Shown: positions 8,467 through 18,593, counted from the first letter of the stretch. The stretch: 64,000 nucleotides of DNA from Blastochloris sulfoviridis (GCF_008630065.1 NZ_VWPL01000006.1:1-64000), one strand, 5' to 3'. Notes: generated from the sequence alone by a model not told the origin. Translations and numbers: made by a program.

Positions 8467-9909
8467 ATGACCGACGACTCCCGGACCGACGACCCCCGCC
8501 CGTGCCCCGGCCCGGCCGCCGCGCCGCCCCGCGAGGCTTCCCGCCGGAAGAAGCTCTACGTCAAGTCGTTCGGCTGCCAGATGAACGTCTATGACGCCGA
8601 GCGCATGATCGACACCCTGGCGCCGGAAGGGTTCGTCAGCGTCGAGGCGGCCGAGGATGCCGATCTGGTGGTGCTGAACACCTGCCACATCCGCGAGAAG
8701 GCGGCCGAGAAGGTCTATTCCGAGCTTGGCCGGCTGCGGGTGATGAAGGACGCCGCCGCCGCCGAGGGCCGCCGGCTGATCGTCGCCGTCGCCGGCTGCG
8801 TCGCCCAGGCCGAGGGCGCCGACCTGGTGCGCCGCGCCCCGGTGGTCGATCTCGTGGTCGGCCCGCAGAGCTATCACCGCCTGCCGGAGCTGGTGGCGCG
8901 CGCCGCCGACCGCCCCGGCCTCGTCGACACTGCGCTGACGCCCGAGGACAAGTTCGACCGCCTCGCCCCGCCCTCGCCGGCGGCGATCGCCGGCCGCGGG
9001 GCCGCGGCCTTCGTCACCATCCAGGAGGGCTGCTCGCGCTTCTGCACCTTCTGCGTGGTGCCGGGCACCCGCGGCGGCGAGGTCTCCCGCCCGGTCGCGG
9101 CGGTCGTGGCGGACGTGACGCGGCTCGCCAATGCCGGGGTGCGCGAGATCACCGTGCTCGGCCAGAACGTCAACGCCTATCGCGGCGAGGGACCGGACGG
9201 GGGGGCGTGGAAGCTGGCGCGCCTGCTCGCCCGGCTCGCCGAGGTTCCGGGCATCGCCCGGCTGCGCTATGCCACCAGCCATCCCCGCGCCATGAGCGAG
9301 GAGTTGATTGCCGCCCACCGCGACCTGCCGCAGCTCATGCCCTATCTGCACCTGCCGGTGCAGTCGGGCTCCGACCGGATTCTCGCGGCGATGAACCGCC
9401 GCCACGGCCGCGAGCTCTATTTCGAGCGCATCGACCGGGTGCGGGCGGCGCGGCCCGATATCGCCATCTCGTCGGACTTCATCGTCGGCTTCCCCGGCGA
9501 GAGCGACGAGGACTTCGCCGACACCATGGACCTCGTGGCGCGCATCGGCTTCGCCAGCGCCTATTCGTTCAAGTATTCGCCGCGACCGGGCACGCCGGCG
9601 GCGGCGATGGACACCCAGGTGCCCGACGCGGTCAAGTCGGCGCGGCTTTCGGCGCTGCAGGCGCTGCTGGAGGTGCAGCAGCGCGCCTTCAACGCGGCGA
9701 GCGTCGGCCGGACGGTCGAGGTACTGTTCGAGAAGCCGGGCCGGCTGCCCGGCCAGATCGTCGGCAAGTCGCCGCACATGCAGGCGGTGCACGTGCAGGC
9801 CGGGCCCGAAATGCTCGGCCGCATCGTGCCGGTGCGACTGGTGGCGGTCGGCAGCCACACGCTGTTCGGCGAGCTTGAAGACGCGGCCGCACGTCCAATC
9901 GCGGTCTAG
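8467..9909 (+). CDS. miaB: tRNA-2-methylthio-N6-dimethylallyladenosine synthase
   Basis: A 480-residue radical-SAM methylthiotransferase acting on i6A37 of tRNA. The N-terminal UPF0004 domain has Cys37 (SFGCQMN), NTCHIR and AGCVAQAEG cysteines for the auxiliary cluster. The radical-SAM motif CSRFCTFC is at Cys189/193/196, and a C-terminal TRAM domain follows. I chose ATG 8467 because the conserved region begins shortly after; about 25 Pro/Arg-rich residues precede it. The 218-base gap upstream contains a small 14-bp tandem duplication (CAGGTACGGCG, 8337–8364). Confidence 0.97.
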   Translation: MTDDSRTDDPRPCPGPAAAPPREASRRKKLYVKSFGCQMNVYDAERMIDTLAPEGFVSVEAAEDADLVVLNTCHIREKAAEKVYSELGRLRVMKDAAAAEGRRLIVAVAGCVAQAEGADLVRRAPVVDLVVGPQSYHRLPELVARAADRPGLVDTALTPEDKFDRLAPPSPAAIAGRGAAAFVTIQEGCSRFCTFCVVPGTRGGEVSRPVAAVVADVTRLANAGVREITVLGQNVNAYRGEGPDGGAWKLARLLARLAEVPGIARLRYATSHPRAMSEELIAAHRDLPQLMPYLHLPVQSGSDRILAAMNRRHGRELYFERIDRVRAARPDIAISSDFIVGFPGESDEDFADTMDLVARIGFASAYSFKYSPRPGTPAAAMDTQVPDAVKSARLSALQALLEVQQRAFNAASVGRTVEVLFEKPGRLPGQIVGKSPHMQAVHVQAGPEMLGRIVPVRLVAVGSHTLFGELEDAAARPIAV

Positions 9910-9915
9910 GGGGGT

Positions 9916-10965
9916 GTGAGGGTGGGTGCAGAGCGCACGAGCCGCCGCGGACAGGCTGCAGCCGGCATCGGCTCGCTGGAGGGCGCTCAGCTCGTGCTGG
10001 AGTTCGACGACAACCGGCTGGCGAACGCACTGTTCGGCGAATACGGGCGCAATCTGGCGCTGATCGAGCGGCGGCTCGGCGTCATCGCCGACAGCCACGG
10101 CAACCACGTCGCCATCGCCGGGCCGCAGGAATCCTGCGAGCAGACCCGAAAGGTGCTCGACTCGCTCTACGAGCTCTTGCGCACCGGCCACGATCTCACC
10201 CAGGGCGACGTCGAGGGCGCGATCCGCCTCGTCACCGCCCAGGGCTCGCTGTTCGAGGACGAAGCGGCGGGCCGGCTGGCCTCGGCCGAGATCCGGCTGC
10301 GCAAGCGCGTGGTGCGGGCCCGCACCCCGGTGCAGGACGCCTATATCCGCGCGCTCAAGCGCTCCACGCTGGTGTTCGCCACCGGCCCGGCCGGCACCGG
10401 CAAGACCTGGCTCGCCGTGGCGCACGCGGTGCACCTGTTCGAGCGGCGCGAGGTCGACCGCATCATTCTGTCGCGTCCGGCGGTCGAGGCCGGCGAACGA
10501 CTCGGCTTTCTGCCCGGCGATTTGCGCGAGAAAGTTGATCCATACCTCCGCCCAGTCTATGACGCACTCTACGACCTGATGGAGCGCGGCATGGTCGAGC
10601 GCGCGCTGCAGTCGGGCGAGATCGAGATCGCGCCGCTCGCCTTCATGCGCGGCCGCACTTTGGCCAACGCCGTGGCGATCCTGGACGAGGCGCAGAACTG
10701 CACCCCGATGCAGATGAAGATGTTCCTCACCCGGCTCGGCGAGAACTCCAAGATGATCGTCACCGGCGATCCTTCGCAGATCGACCTGCCGGACGGCCAG
10801 TCCTCCGGCCTTGTCGAGGCGGTCGGCCTGCTGGGCGATGTCGAGGGCATCTCGCAGGTGGCGTTCAGCGCCGCCGACGTGGTGCGCCACGAGCTGGTGG
10901 CCCGCATCGTCGCCGCCTATGACGCCCGCGACGCCCAGCGGACGCGCAAGGGGAGCGGACGGTGA
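9916..10965 (+). CDS. phoH: PhoH-family ATPase
   Basis: A 349-residue PhoH-like P-loop protein with an N-terminal KH-like region, Walker A GPAGTGKT (residues 157–164) and a Walker B region around ILDEAQNCT. PhoH2/YbeZ-type proteins are ATPases with RNA-helicase-like folds and interact with the RNase YbeY, whose gene follows. GTG at 9916 lies six bases after the miaB stop, with GGGGGG upstream. The last bases overlap ybeY (GTGA), so all three genes are very likely co-translated. Confidence 0.93.
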   Translation: MRVGAERTSRRGQAAAGIGSLEGAQLVLEFDDNRLANALFGEYGRNLALIERRLGVIADSHGNHVAIAGPQESCEQTRKVLDSLYELLRTGHDLTQGDVEGAIRLVTAQGSLFEDEAAGRLASAEIRLRKRVVRARTPVQDAYIRALKRSTLVFATGPAGTGKTWLAVAHAVHLFERREVDRIILSRPAVEAGERLGFLPGDLREKVDPYLRPVYDALYDLMERGMVERALQSGEIEIAPLAFMRGRTLANAVAILDEAQNCTPMQMKMFLTRLGENSKMIVTGDPSQIDLPDGQSSGLVEAVGLLGDVEGISQVAFSAADVVRHELVARIVAAYDARDAQRTRKGSGR

Positions 10966-11501
10966 ACGTTCCGGCCCGAAACAGCGTGACCCGGCAAGAC
11001 CAGATCCGGCAACACCCGGCCCGGCTCGAAACCGAATTGTCGGTCGAAAGCCCGCTGTGGGCGGCGGTGCCCGGCGTCGAGGCCGGGGTGCGCGCCGCGG
11101 CCGAGGCGGCGTTCGCCGCCATGCCCCATCGGCCGGCGCTGGCCGAGGCCAGCATCGCGCTGGTCGACGATGCCGCGATCCGCGACCTCAACCGCGCATG
11201 GCGCGGCAAGGACCAGCCGACCAACGTGCTGTCGTTCCCGGCGCCGCCGGTCGCCATCCCCGGCGCGCCGGTGCTGCTCGGCGACATCGCGGTGGCGTTC
11301 GAGACCACGGCGGCGGAGGCCGCCGCCGAAGGCAAGACGATCGCCGACCATCTCGCCCACCTCGTCGTTCACGGCATGCTGCACCTGTTCGGCCACGACC
11401 ATATCGAGGCCGGCGAGGCGGAGCAGATGGAGACGATCGAGCGTGACATTCTTGCAACCCTCGGTATCGCCGATCCCTATGCCGCCCGCGGTATCGACTG
11501 A
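10962..11501 (+). CDS. ybeY: Endoribonuclease YbeY
   Basis: A 179-residue metal-dependent endoribonuclease for rRNA maturation and ribosome quality control. The zinc-binding HxxxHxxxxxH motif is complete (His137, His141, His147; HGMLHLFGHDH), and the conserved TNVLSFP segment is present. It starts with GTG inside the phoH stop (GTGA). The N-terminal 30 residues before LSVESPLW are polar and longer than in the E. coli protein, so a later start is possible. Confidence 0.95.
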   Translation: MNVPARNSVTRQDQIRQHPARLETELSVESPLWAAVPGVEAGVRAAAEAAFAAMPHRPALAEASIALVDDAAIRDLNRAWRGKDQPTNVLSFPAPPVAIPGAPVLLGDIAVAFETTAAEAAAEGKTIADHLAHLVVHGMLHLFGHDHIEAGEAEQMETIERDILATLGIADPYAARGID

Positions 11502-11508
11502 CCCAGCC

Positions 11509-12633
11509 ATGCCAGACACCACCGAGACCCGAAGTCCCCAGCCCTCGCTGACGCCGCCCCCCGAACCGGCCGCGGGGGAGAGCCTGTTCGAGCGCCTGCG
11601 CGCCTTTCTCGGGCTGAGGCCACCCACCTCTTCCCTGCGCGACGATCTGGAGGAGGTGCTTGAAGAGGGTGCGCCGTCCTCCACCGATTTCACGCCCGAA
11701 GAACGGCGCATGCTCCGCAACATCCTCGGGCTGCGCACACTCCGGGTCGGCGACGTGATGGTGCCGCGCGCCGATATCATCGCGGTGCCGAAGGACATTC
11801 CGCTCGGCGAGTTGCTGCAGGTGTTCGCCAATGCCGTCCATTCGCGGCTGGTGGTCTATGGCGAGACGCTCGACGATCCGGTGGGCATGGTCCACATCCG
11901 CGACCTCGTCGCCTATCTCACCAACCGCGCCTGCCCGCAGGACGCCGAGGCGGCAGGCGAAGAGCGTGGCGAAGAGGCCGTGCACGGCCTCCGGCGGGCC
12001 GGCTACGACATCTCGGCCCTCGACCTCTCCGAGCCGCTCTTCGAGACCGGGCTCCTGCGACACCTCTTGTTCGTACCGCCGTCGATGCCGGCCATCGACC
12101 TCCTGGTGAAGATGCAGGCGACCCGCGTCCACCTCGCGCTGGTGATCGACGAATATGGCGGCAGCGACGGCCTGGTGTCGATCGAGGACATGGTCGAGCA
12201 GGTGGTCGGCGACATCGAGGACGAGCACGACGACGACACCGGGCCGAGCATCACCCGCGAGCCCGACGGGAGCTGGATCGCCGACGCCCGCGTCGGCCTC
12301 GACGAGGTGGGCGAGACCTTCGGCGAGGCGTTCGCCGACATGGAGGGCGCCGAAGAGGTCGACACGCTGGGCGGCCTGCTGGTGACGGTGGCCGGACGCG
12401 TGCCGGTGCGCGGCGAGATCCTGCCCGGGCCGGCCGGCTACGAGTTCGAGGTGCTGGATGCCGATCCGCGCCGCGTCAAGCGGCTCAGGATCGTGCCGGT
12501 CGGCGACGGCGAGCCGGCCCAGCGCGGGCAGCGCCGGCAGGGCCCGCCGGCCGATCCGCCCCACGCCGATCCCACCGACGCCGACCCGGCCGACGCCGAC
12601 CCGGCCGGCACCAACACGGTGCTGCACTCGTGA
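11509..12633 (+). CDS. CorC/TlyC-type CBS-domain protein
   Basis: A 374-residue cytoplasmic CNNM/CorC-family protein without the DUF21 membrane domain. It has two CBS motifs ([14 protein letters not shown] … and [15 protein letters not shown] … [30 protein letters not shown]) and a C-terminal CorC_HlyC domain. The role is thought to be in magnesium/cobalt efflux or membrane integrity; the 'hemolysin' name in databases is historical. The last 30 residues are a low-complexity tail with repeated ADP/DAD tripeptides. It sits between ybeY and lnt as in many proteobacteria and overlaps lnt by GTGA. Confidence 0.9.
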   Translation: MPDTTETRSPQPSLTPPPEPAAGESLFERLRAFLGLRPPTSSLRDDLEEVLEEGAPSSTDFTPEERRMLRNILGLRTLRVGDVMVPRADIIAVPKDIPLGELLQVFANAVHSRLVVYGETLDDPVGMVHIRDLVAYLTNRACPQDAEAAGEERGEEAVHGLRRAGYDISALDLSEPLFETGLLRHLLFVPPSMPAIDLLVKMQATRVHLALVIDEYGGSDGLVSIEDMVEQVVGDIEDEHDDDTGPSITREPDGSWIADARVGLDEVGETFGEAFADMEGAEEVDTLGGLLVTVAGRVPVRGEILPGPAGYEFEVLDADPRRVKRLRIVPVGDGEPAQRGQRRQGPPADPPHADPTDADPADADPAGTNTVLHS

Positions 12634-14276
12634 TCGCCGCCCCGATCGCCCATCGCTTCACCCTGGCCTGGGGGCGCTCTCGGGCGCTGGCGGCGCTGGC
12701 GGCCGGCGCCGCGTCGGCGCTGGCGATGGCCCCGCTCGGGGCGCTGGCCTGGCCGGTGATCTTCCTCACCTTTCCGGTTCTGGTGTGGCTGCTCGACGGC
12801 GCCGGCAGCGGTGGCCGGCGGGGGATCGGCGCGGCCGCCGCGATCGGCTGGTGGTTCGGCTTCGGCTATTTCCTGACCGGCCTGTGGTGGATCGGGGTCG
12901 CCTTCCTGGTCGATGCCGACAAGTTCGGCTGGCTGCTGCCGGTGGCGGTGGCGGGGCTGCCGGCCGGGCTCGCGCTGTTCACCGCGGCCGGCACCGCGCT
13001 CGCCCGGGCGCTGTGGGTGCCGGGACCGGCACGGGTGCTGGCGCTCGCGGTCGGCCTCACCGCCGCCGAATGGCTGCGCGGCCACGTGCTGACCGGCCTG
13101 CCGTGGAACAGCTTCGGCTATGCGCTGGCCTCCGACCTCCGGCTCGCCCAGACCGCCTCGCTTGGCGGGCTGTGGAGCCTGACCTTCCTGGCGGTGGCGC
13201 TGGGCGCGCTGCCGGCGGTGCTGGCCGATGCGCCGCGCGACACCCGCCACCCCTGGCGCTGGGTGGGCCTCGGCGCCCTGGTGCTGGCGGCGATGTTCGT
13301 CTTCGGCGCGGTGCGGCTGGCAACCACCCCGGTCGGCACCGTCGAGGGGGTGCGGCTGCGGCTGATGCAGCCCAACCTGCCGCAGGACGTGAAATTCCGC
13401 TACGCCGCCAAGGATGAGGTGGTGGCGCACTATCTCAAGCTCAGCGACCTCGCCGCGAGCCCGCCCTCGGGGGCGCCGGTCACCCATCTGATCTGGCCGG
13501 AATCGGCGTTCCCGTTCTTCCTCAGCCGCGAGCCGGCGGTGCTGGCCAAGATCGCCGACCACCTGCCGCCCGGCACCGTGCTGATCACCGGCGCGGCCCG
13601 CGCCGAGGAGCGGCCGGACAAGGGGCCGCGGCGCTACGACGTCTACAATTCCGTCCAGATTGTCGATTCGGACGGCGCCATCATCGCCACCGCCGACAAG
13701 GTGCACCTCGTGCCGTTCGGCGAATACCTGCCGTTCCAGGCGACGCTCGAATCGCTCGGCCTGGAGCAGCTCACCCGGGTGCAGGGCGGATTTTCGGCCG
13801 GTACGCGCCGCCGGGCGTTGGAGGTGCCGGGGGCGCCGCCGACGCTGCCCTTGATCTGCTTCGAGATCGTCTTTCCGGGGGCGCCGGCGGCGGACCTGCC
13901 CAAGGATGCGCCGCGACCGGGCTGGATGCTGAACCTGACCAATGACGGCTGGTTTGGCGATACCAGCGGACCGCACCAGCATCTGGCCCAGGCGCGGTTG
14001 CGTGCCATCGAAGAAGGTATGCCCGTGGTGCGGGCTGCCAATACCGGAATCTCAGGGGTCGTCGACCCGCTCGGCCGCATGCGGGCGCAGATCAACCTTG
14101 GGCGCGAGGGTATCGTCGATGCCGACCTGCCCCGTCCGGTCACCCCGCCACCCTATGCGCGGCTGGCCGACGCGATCCCCCTCACCCTCTGGCTCGGCGC
14201 CCTGGCGATTGTGATTTTCGCGCGTCGCGTGCGGGGTTCCGTCAGTACAGCGAAGCTGCAGCAAAGGCAATGTTAA
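12630..14276 (+). CDS. lnt: Apolipoprotein N-acyltransferase
   Basis: A 548-residue inner-membrane enzyme that adds the third acyl chain to lipoproteins. About six to seven N-terminal membrane segments precede a nitrilase domain. The catalytic triad is visible as Glu291 (WPES), Lys357 (TADKVHLVPFGEYLPF) and Cys410 (LICFEIVFPG), with spacing very close to E. coli Glu267/Lys335/Cys387. One last membrane helix lies near residues 515–535. The GTG start overlaps the corC stop. Confidence 0.96.
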   Translation: MIAAPIAHRFTLAWGRSRALAALAAGAASALAMAPLGALAWPVIFLTFPVLVWLLDGAGSGGRRGIGAAAAIGWWFGFGYFLTGLWWIGVAFLVDADKFGWLLPVAVAGLPAGLALFTAAGTALARALWVPGPARVLALAVGLTAAEWLRGHVLTGLPWNSFGYALASDLRLAQTASLGGLWSLTFLAVALGALPAVLADAPRDTRHPWRWVGLGALVLAAMFVFGAVRLATTPVGTVEGVRLRLMQPNLPQDVKFRYAAKDEVVAHYLKLSDLAASPPSGAPVTHLIWPESAFPFFLSREPAVLAKIADHLPPGTVLITGAARAEERPDKGPRRYDVYNSVQIVDSDGAIIATADKVHLVPFGEYLPFQATLESLGLEQLTRVQGGFSAGTRRRALEVPGAPPTLPLICFEIVFPGAPAADLPKDAPRPGWMLNLTNDGWFGDTSGPHQHLAQARLRAIEEGMPVVRAANTGISGVVDPLGRMRAQINLGREGIVDADLPRPVTPPPYARLADAIPLTLWLGALAIVIFARRVRGSVSTAKLQQRQC

Positions 14277-14489
14277 CCTTGCGACAAGTTGTTTACACTC
14301 CGGGCAGCCTTCCGTGCGCGGCCGATCCCGGTACGTTTCGTCTGCTTCGGATTGCGGCGATGGGTCCCTTGTTTGTGATCGTATTCTCACTTCTTGGGGT
14401 TGATCTATTTTTAATTGTGACACTATGACCGTACCAGACTCGACCGCACGTGGTTGGTCATGGCGGTCGCAAGGAGAAGAACACGAATC

Positions 14490-14906
14490 ATGTCTGCAAA
14501 GTCACCGAATCCCGTCGATAAGCACGTTGGCGCCCGAGTTCGGATGCGCCGGATGATGATCGGGATGAGCCAAGAACGTCTCGGGGACTCCCTGGGAATC
14601 ACGTTCCAGCAGGTCCAGAAATACGAGAAGGGAACGAACCGGGTCGGCGCCAGCCGCCTCCAGCAGATTTCCAAGACGCTGGGCGTGCCGGTCTCCTTCT
14701 TCTTCGAAGGCGCACCTGATCTGGATGGCACCGACATCAGCTTCAACGATGCGGCCTCGCCGCCTTACGTTTCGGAATTTCTATCTACGGCAGAGGGCCT
14801 GTCGCTGACCCGCGCCTTCACCCGCATCCGCGACGCCCGCGTGCGCCGGCGCATCGTCGAGCTGGTCGAGACACTGGCCGAACTGCCCACCGAGACGCCG
14901 AACTGA
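14490..14906 (+). CDS. XRE-family helix-turn-helix regulator
   Basis: A 138-residue regulator with a Cro/CI-type HTH at about residues 11–66 (MIGMSQERLGDSLGITFQQVQKYEKG) and a C-terminal helical half. The same gene precedes metK in many Rhizobiales. Its target is not established to my knowledge; autoregulation or control of metK are inferences from position. The start is fixed by AAGGAGAAG at 14471–14479. The 213-base gap after lnt is AT-richer than its surroundings (14400–14425 TTTTTAATTG) and likely carries its promoter. Confidence 0.9.
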   Translation: MSAKSPNPVDKHVGARVRMRRMMIGMSQERLGDSLGITFQQVQKYEKGTNRVGASRLQQISKTLGVPVSFFFEGAPDLDGTDISFNDAASPPYVSEFLSTAEGLSLTRAFTRIRDARVRRRIVELVETLAELPTETPN

Positions 14907-14955
14907 CGGCGGCTCGGCTGCTTCAGGACGTCGCACGAGGTGGTGCGAAGGCTGT

Positions 14956-15034
14956 GGCGACCCGGTCCGTTCCCGAAAGGACGACCTGGTCGCCTCCCGA
15001 AGGATCCGGTGGGTCACTTCGTGGCCCCGGATCC
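14956..15034 (+). promoter_or_regulatory. Two strong adjacent hairpins in the metK leader
   Basis: Hairpin 1: GGCGACC (14956–14962) pairs with GGTCGCC (14988–14994), with an inner GTCC/GGAC. Hairpin 2: GGATCCG and GGGTCAC (15002–15017) pair with GTGGCCC and CGGATCC (15021–15034), giving 14 pairs around a 3-base loop. No T-run follows, so they are not classic terminators. They lie 320 bases before metK in a 449-base gene-free stretch. A structured regulatory leader or mRNA-stability element is possible. I could not match them to any SAM-riboswitch class. Confidence 0.4.
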
Positions 15035-15355
15035 CGTTCTTCCATCCCCCCTGGCGCGCAACACGCTTCCCTGTTCGAGCGCGCGATTTCGGCGGCCGGT
15101 CGACGGATCTCCGGCTTGACTGGCCGGAAACCGGGCGAGATACGCGTTCCTCGCAACCCAGTTCTCGCATTTGCGAAACGCGCCCTTGAAACGCGCCCTC
15201 GCGTCGCGTTCGATACTCCGAACGAAACGTCCGGCCACTCTTGACCGCGGCGGGGCGCGCTGCGAGAAACACGCGCGCGCACGTTCCCCGGCGTGGCGCA
15301 TATGGTTTCAGCTCGGCCGGCCCGGTTGGGCCCGCGCAGCGCCGGAGTGCTTGCC

Positions 15356-16549
15356 GTGTCCCGCAACAGCTATCTGTTCACCAGCGAATCCGTGTCCGAG
15401 GGTCATCCGGACAAGGTCTGCGATCGCATCTCGGACGAGGTGGTCGACGCCTTCTTCCGTCTCGGCCCGACCTATGGCTGGGATCCCAGCCAATTGCGGG
15501 TGGCCGCCGAGACGCTCGCCACCACCAACCGCGTGGTCATCGCCGGCGAGACCCGCGGGCCGGCCGACATCACCCACGACCTGATCGCCCACATCGCCCG
15601 CATGGCCATCAAGGACATCGGCTACGAGCAGGCCGGCTTCCACTGGGAGACCGCGAAGATCGAGGTGCTGCTGCACTCGCAGTCCCGCGACATCGCCCAG
15701 GGCGTCGACGCCGAGGGCAACAAGGACGAGGGCGCGGGCGACCAGGGCATCATGTTCGGCTATGCCTGCCGCGAGACGCCCGAGCTGATGCCGGCGCCGA
15801 TCTATTACGCCCACCGCATCCTCAAGCTGATGAGCGAGGCGCGCCGTTCGGGCGAGGCCAGCGTGCTCGGCCCCGACGCCAAGAGCCAGGTCACCGTCCG
15901 CTACGAGAACGGCAAGCCGGTCGAGGCCACCGAGATCGTGGTCTCCACCCAGCACCTCGACGAGGCGCTGTCGTCGAACGACATCAAGGCGATCGTCAAG
16001 CCCTACGTGCTGAAGGCGCTGCCCGAGGGCTGGATCTCGAACGCGACGATCTGGCACGTCAACCCGACCGGCAAGTTCGTGATCGGCGGGCCGGACGGCG
16101 ACTCCGGCCTCACCGGCCGCAAGATCATCGTCGACACCTATGGCGGCGCGGCCCCGCACGGCGGCGGCGCCTTCTCCGGCAAGGACCCGACCAAGGTCGA
16201 CCGCTCGGCCGCCTATGCGGCGCGCTACCTCGCCAAGAACGTGGTGGCGGCCGGCATCGCCGACCGCTGCACCATCCAGCTCTCCTACGCCATCGGCGTG
16301 TCGCGGCCGCTGTCGCTCTATGTCGACCTGCACGGCACCGGCAACGCCTCCGAAAGCGTGGTGGAGAAGGTGCTGGGCGACGTCATGGACCTGTCGCCGC
16401 GCGGCATCCGCACCCATCTGCAGCTCAACCGGCCGATCTATGCGCGCACCTCGTCCTACGGCCATTTCGGCCGGGCGCCGGAGGAGGATGGCGGCTTCTC
16501 CTGGGAGAGGACCGACCTGGCCGACACGCTGCGCCGCGCGGTAGCCTGA
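15356..16549 (+). CDS. metK: S-adenosylmethionine synthetase
   Basis: A 397-residue enzyme making S-adenosylmethionine from ATP and methionine. Signatures: [12 protein letters not shown] (ATP-binding His17), [12 protein letters not shown], and the phosphate loop [16 protein letters not shown]. Although an in-frame ATG exists at 15293, I choose GTG 15356: CGGAG lies eight bases upstream and the family begins almost exactly at [11 protein letters not shown] feeds the methyltransferases and radical-SAM enzymes encoded nearby (trmB, miaB). Confidence 0.97.
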   Translation: MSRNSYLFTSESVSEGHPDKVCDRISDEVVDAFFRLGPTYGWDPSQLRVAAETLATTNRVVIAGETRGPADITHDLIAHIARMAIKDIGYEQAGFHWETAKIEVLLHSQSRDIAQGVDAEGNKDEGAGDQGIMFGYACRETPELMPAPIYYAHRILKLMSEARRSGEASVLGPDAKSQVTVRYENGKPVEATEIVVSTQHLDEALSSNDIKAIVKPYVLKALPEGWISNATIWHVNPTGKFVIGGPDGDSGLTGRKIIVDTYGGAAPHGGGAFSGKDPTKVDRSAAYAARYLAKNVVAAGIADRCTIQLSYAIGVSRPLSLYVDLHGTGNASESVVEKVLGDVMDLSPRGIRTHLQLNRPIYARTSSYGHFGRAPEEDGGFSWERTDLADTLRRAVA

Positions 16550-16559
16550 CCGGCTGCAC

Positions 16560-17312
16560 GTGACGACGCTGAACGACCCCTTGGACGACCGCGGCGGCGA
16601 GCCCAGCTCCCGCCGCGGCGCATTTTTCGGCCGCCGCAAGGGCCACCGGCTGCGCGCCACCCAGGCCGAGCTGATGGCGAGCGCGCTGCCCGCGCGCGCG
16701 CTCGACCTCGCCCAGCCGGCGCCGGCCGATCTTGCCACGCTGTTTGCGTGTCCGGTCCGCGCCGTGCGGGTCGAGATCGGCTTCGGCGGCGGCGAGCATC
16801 TGCTGCACGAGACGGATGCCAATCCCGATGTCGGCTTCATCGGCGTCGAGCCGTTCGTCAACGGCATGGCCAAGATGCTGGCGGCGCTCGCCGCAACGCC
16901 CCGCCCCAACATCCGGCTCGTCCATGCCGACGCGCTCGGGCTGCTGCCCTGGCTGCCGGAAGGATCGGTCGCCGGCATCGACCTGCTCTATCCCGACCCG
17001 TGGCCGAAGAAGCGCCACTGGAAGCGCCGCTTCGTCTCGGACGACACCGTGGCGCTGATGGCGCGCGCGATCCGGCCCGGCGGGCTGTTCCGCTTCGCCT
17101 CCGACATCGACAGCTATGTGGAATGGACGCTGGTCCATCTGAAGCGCGCGGCGCAGTTCGAATGGACGGCCGAGCGGGCGGACGACTGGCGCGATCCCTG
17201 GACCGGCTGGCCCTCCACCCGCTACGAGGCCAAGGCGATCGCCGCCGGGCGGCGGCCGGCCTATCTGGTGTTCCGGCGCCGGGCGCTGGCGGAACACGGC
17301 TCGCAGGCCTGA
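16560..17312 (+). CDS. trmB: tRNA (guanine-N7-)-methyltransferase
   Basis: A 250-residue Rossmann methyltransferase forming m7G46 in tRNA. It has the SAM-binding [13 protein letters not shown] and the TrmB signature [16 protein letters not shown], with a normal C-terminus. GTG start at 16560, ten bases after metK. In related genomes I recall trmB leading into rimP–nusA–infB; here the run stops and a convergent DUF2336 gene follows, so the gene order is broken at 17313. Confidence 0.95.
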   Translation: MTTLNDPLDDRGGEPSSRRGAFFGRRKGHRLRATQAELMASALPARALDLAQPAPADLATLFACPVRAVRVEIGFGGGEHLLHETDANPDVGFIGVEPFVNGMAKMLAALAATPRPNIRLVHADALGLLPWLPEGSVAGIDLLYPDPWPKKRHWKRRFVSDDTVALMARAIRPGGLFRFASDIDSYVEWTLVHLKRAAQFEWTAERADDWRDPWTGWPSTRYEAKAIAAGRRPAYLVFRRRALAEHGSQA

Positions 17313-17417
17313 TCGGCCGTAAACCGTATCATACGAACGGCCCCAAACGCTGACGCGTGAAGCCGTTGAACTCGCGGATTTTCTTTTCGGAAATCAGAGA
17401 TTTCGCGAAAATCCGCG
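17310..17417. terminator. Convergent intergenic hairpin with family B remnant
   Basis: A family B end (GATCGGCCGTAAACCGTAT) is followed by an 11-bp hairpin, CGCGGATTTTC (17373–17383) facing GAAAATCCGCG (17407–17417), which resembles the central palindrome of complete family B copies. Lying between convergent trmB and DUF2336 genes, it probably stops transcription from both sides. Confidence 0.6.
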
Positions 17418-17423
17418 ACCGGA

Positions 17424-17452
17424 ACCAACGGCCAGCTTTCGCTGCCGTTGGT
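17424..17452 (-). terminator. Hairpin directly after the DUF2336 gene
   Basis: ACCAACGGC (17424–17432) pairs perfectly with GCCGTTGGT (17444–17452), with an 11-base loop, one base beyond the DUF2336 stop codon. There is no long T-run, so termination strength is uncertain. Confidence 0.55.
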
Positions 17453-17453
17453 A

Positions 17454-18569
17454 TCAGCCCGCCGTCGCGGTGAGCGTGTTGCGGCGGACCCGCCAGAAGC
17501 GGACCACCCGCTGCGCGGTCTGGACCGACAGGCACTCGAAGTGCGAGAGCGCCTTGTCGAGGGCGGCCTGGGACATCTCCTGCGCCCCCGGCCGCACCAG
17601 GACGATCGCCCGCACGGTCTGCCAGGTGAACCCCGCGGCCTTGCCGAGGATCAGCACCGGGTCCGGCTGGCTGCCGAGCAGCAGCCGCTCGGCGACCTCC
17701 AACGGCACGCCGGTGAGTTCGGCGAGCGCCACCAGCGTCTCCTCGAACCGGCCATTGCGGGCGAAATTGTGCAGCTGGATCTCATTCAGCGCGCTGCGCG
17801 AGACCAGCGTCTCGACATTGCGCTTGGCGGCGGTGAAGTCGCGCTTGGCCGGCGCCACCGCCTCGCCGATGCGATCGGCCACCGAGGCCAGCACGCGCTG
17901 CACCTCGCGGGCATCGAGCGGATTGGCGATGGCCAGAAGGCGCTTCTGAACCGCCTGGGTGGCCTTGGCGATCAGCGCCCGGAAGAGCTGGGGCGGCAGG
18001 TCGCGGCGCCGGCCGATGGCCATCTGCAGCGATTCGTCGCCATCGGAGCGGTCGACCAGACAGGACAGCCCCTTGTCGGTGAAGCGCGCGCCGGAATTGG
18101 CCGCCACCGTGTGCATGACTTCGCGGTTGCCGCGCGCCACCAGCACGTCGGTGACCGGCGGCGAGATCTCCTCGCGCTCCGAGATGGCGAGCAGATGCGG
18201 CTGGCTCTTGGTGCGGGCGATGTCGATCAGGTCGTCGTCGGTCAGCCGCGGCGACTGCGACAGAACGGGGCCGGCGACATCGATCAGGTCGTCGCGCGCA
18301 AGCTGGCGGATGACCCGCGGCGGCGCATTCTCGGCCGGCGCAAGCCGGGAGGCGAGCTCGATGCGCGCCTCCGCTTCGATGGCATTGGCAAGCCGGCCGA
18401 TCACGTCGTCGAACAGTGCGATCTGCTCATCATCGTAGACTTCCGCACCGGCGAAGAACAGATCGGTGATCTGCCGCAGCACCTCGATGCGCCGGCCGGC
18501 AGAGCCGCGGATGATCGCGTCCTCAAGGGCGATGATGAGGGACTCACGGGCTATTGCCGCCATCGTCAT
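17454..18569 (-). CDS. DUF2336-domain protein
   Basis: A 371-residue soluble, helix-rich protein matching the DUF2336 family, which is almost confined to alphaproteobacteria. The repeated segments resemble HEAT-like helical repeats (for example RVIRQLARDDLIDVAGPVLSQS and TDDDLIDIARTKSQPHLLAI). The final 30 residues form a conserved region (SHFECLSVQTAQRVVRFWRVRR). Function is unknown; the repeat architecture suggests a protein-binding scaffold. Its promoter side contains a family A repeat, and its 3' side abuts hairpins. Confidence 0.85.
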   Translation of the reverse strand: MTMAAIARESLIIALEDAIIRGSAGRRIEVLRQITDLFFAGAEVYDDEQIALFDDVIGRLANAIEAEARIELASRLAPAENAPPRVIRQLARDDLIDVAGPVLSQSPRLTDDDLIDIARTKSQPHLLAISEREEISPPVTDVLVARGNREVMHTVAANSGARFTDKGLSCLVDRSDGDESLQMAIGRRRDLPPQLFRALIAKATQAVQKRLLAIANPLDAREVQRVLASVADRIGEAVAPAKRDFTAAKRNVETLVSRSALNEIQLHNFARNGRFEETLVALAELTGVPLEVAERLLLGSQPDPVLILGKAAGFTWQTVRAIVLVRPGAQEMSQAALDKALSHFECLSVQTAQRVVRFWRVRRNTLTATAG

Positions 18570-18593
18570 GCTGTCCGGTACTGCAACTCAGCC

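Noticed and set aside
8428-10890. 820-residue minus-strand frame antisense to miaB and phoH
   Set aside because: His/Arg/Gln/Ala-rich shadow of two certain genes, as expected from third-position GC bias.
11509-12633. Hemolysin/toxin role for the CorC-like gene
   Set aside because: The name is a historical database carry-over; domain content is CBS plus CorC_HlyC, linked to ion homeostasis.
14907-15355. Known SAM riboswitch in front of metK
   Set aside because: I could not recognise the conserved cores of SAM-I, SAM-II, SAM-V or SAM/SAH classes by eye; kept only as a candidate structured leader.
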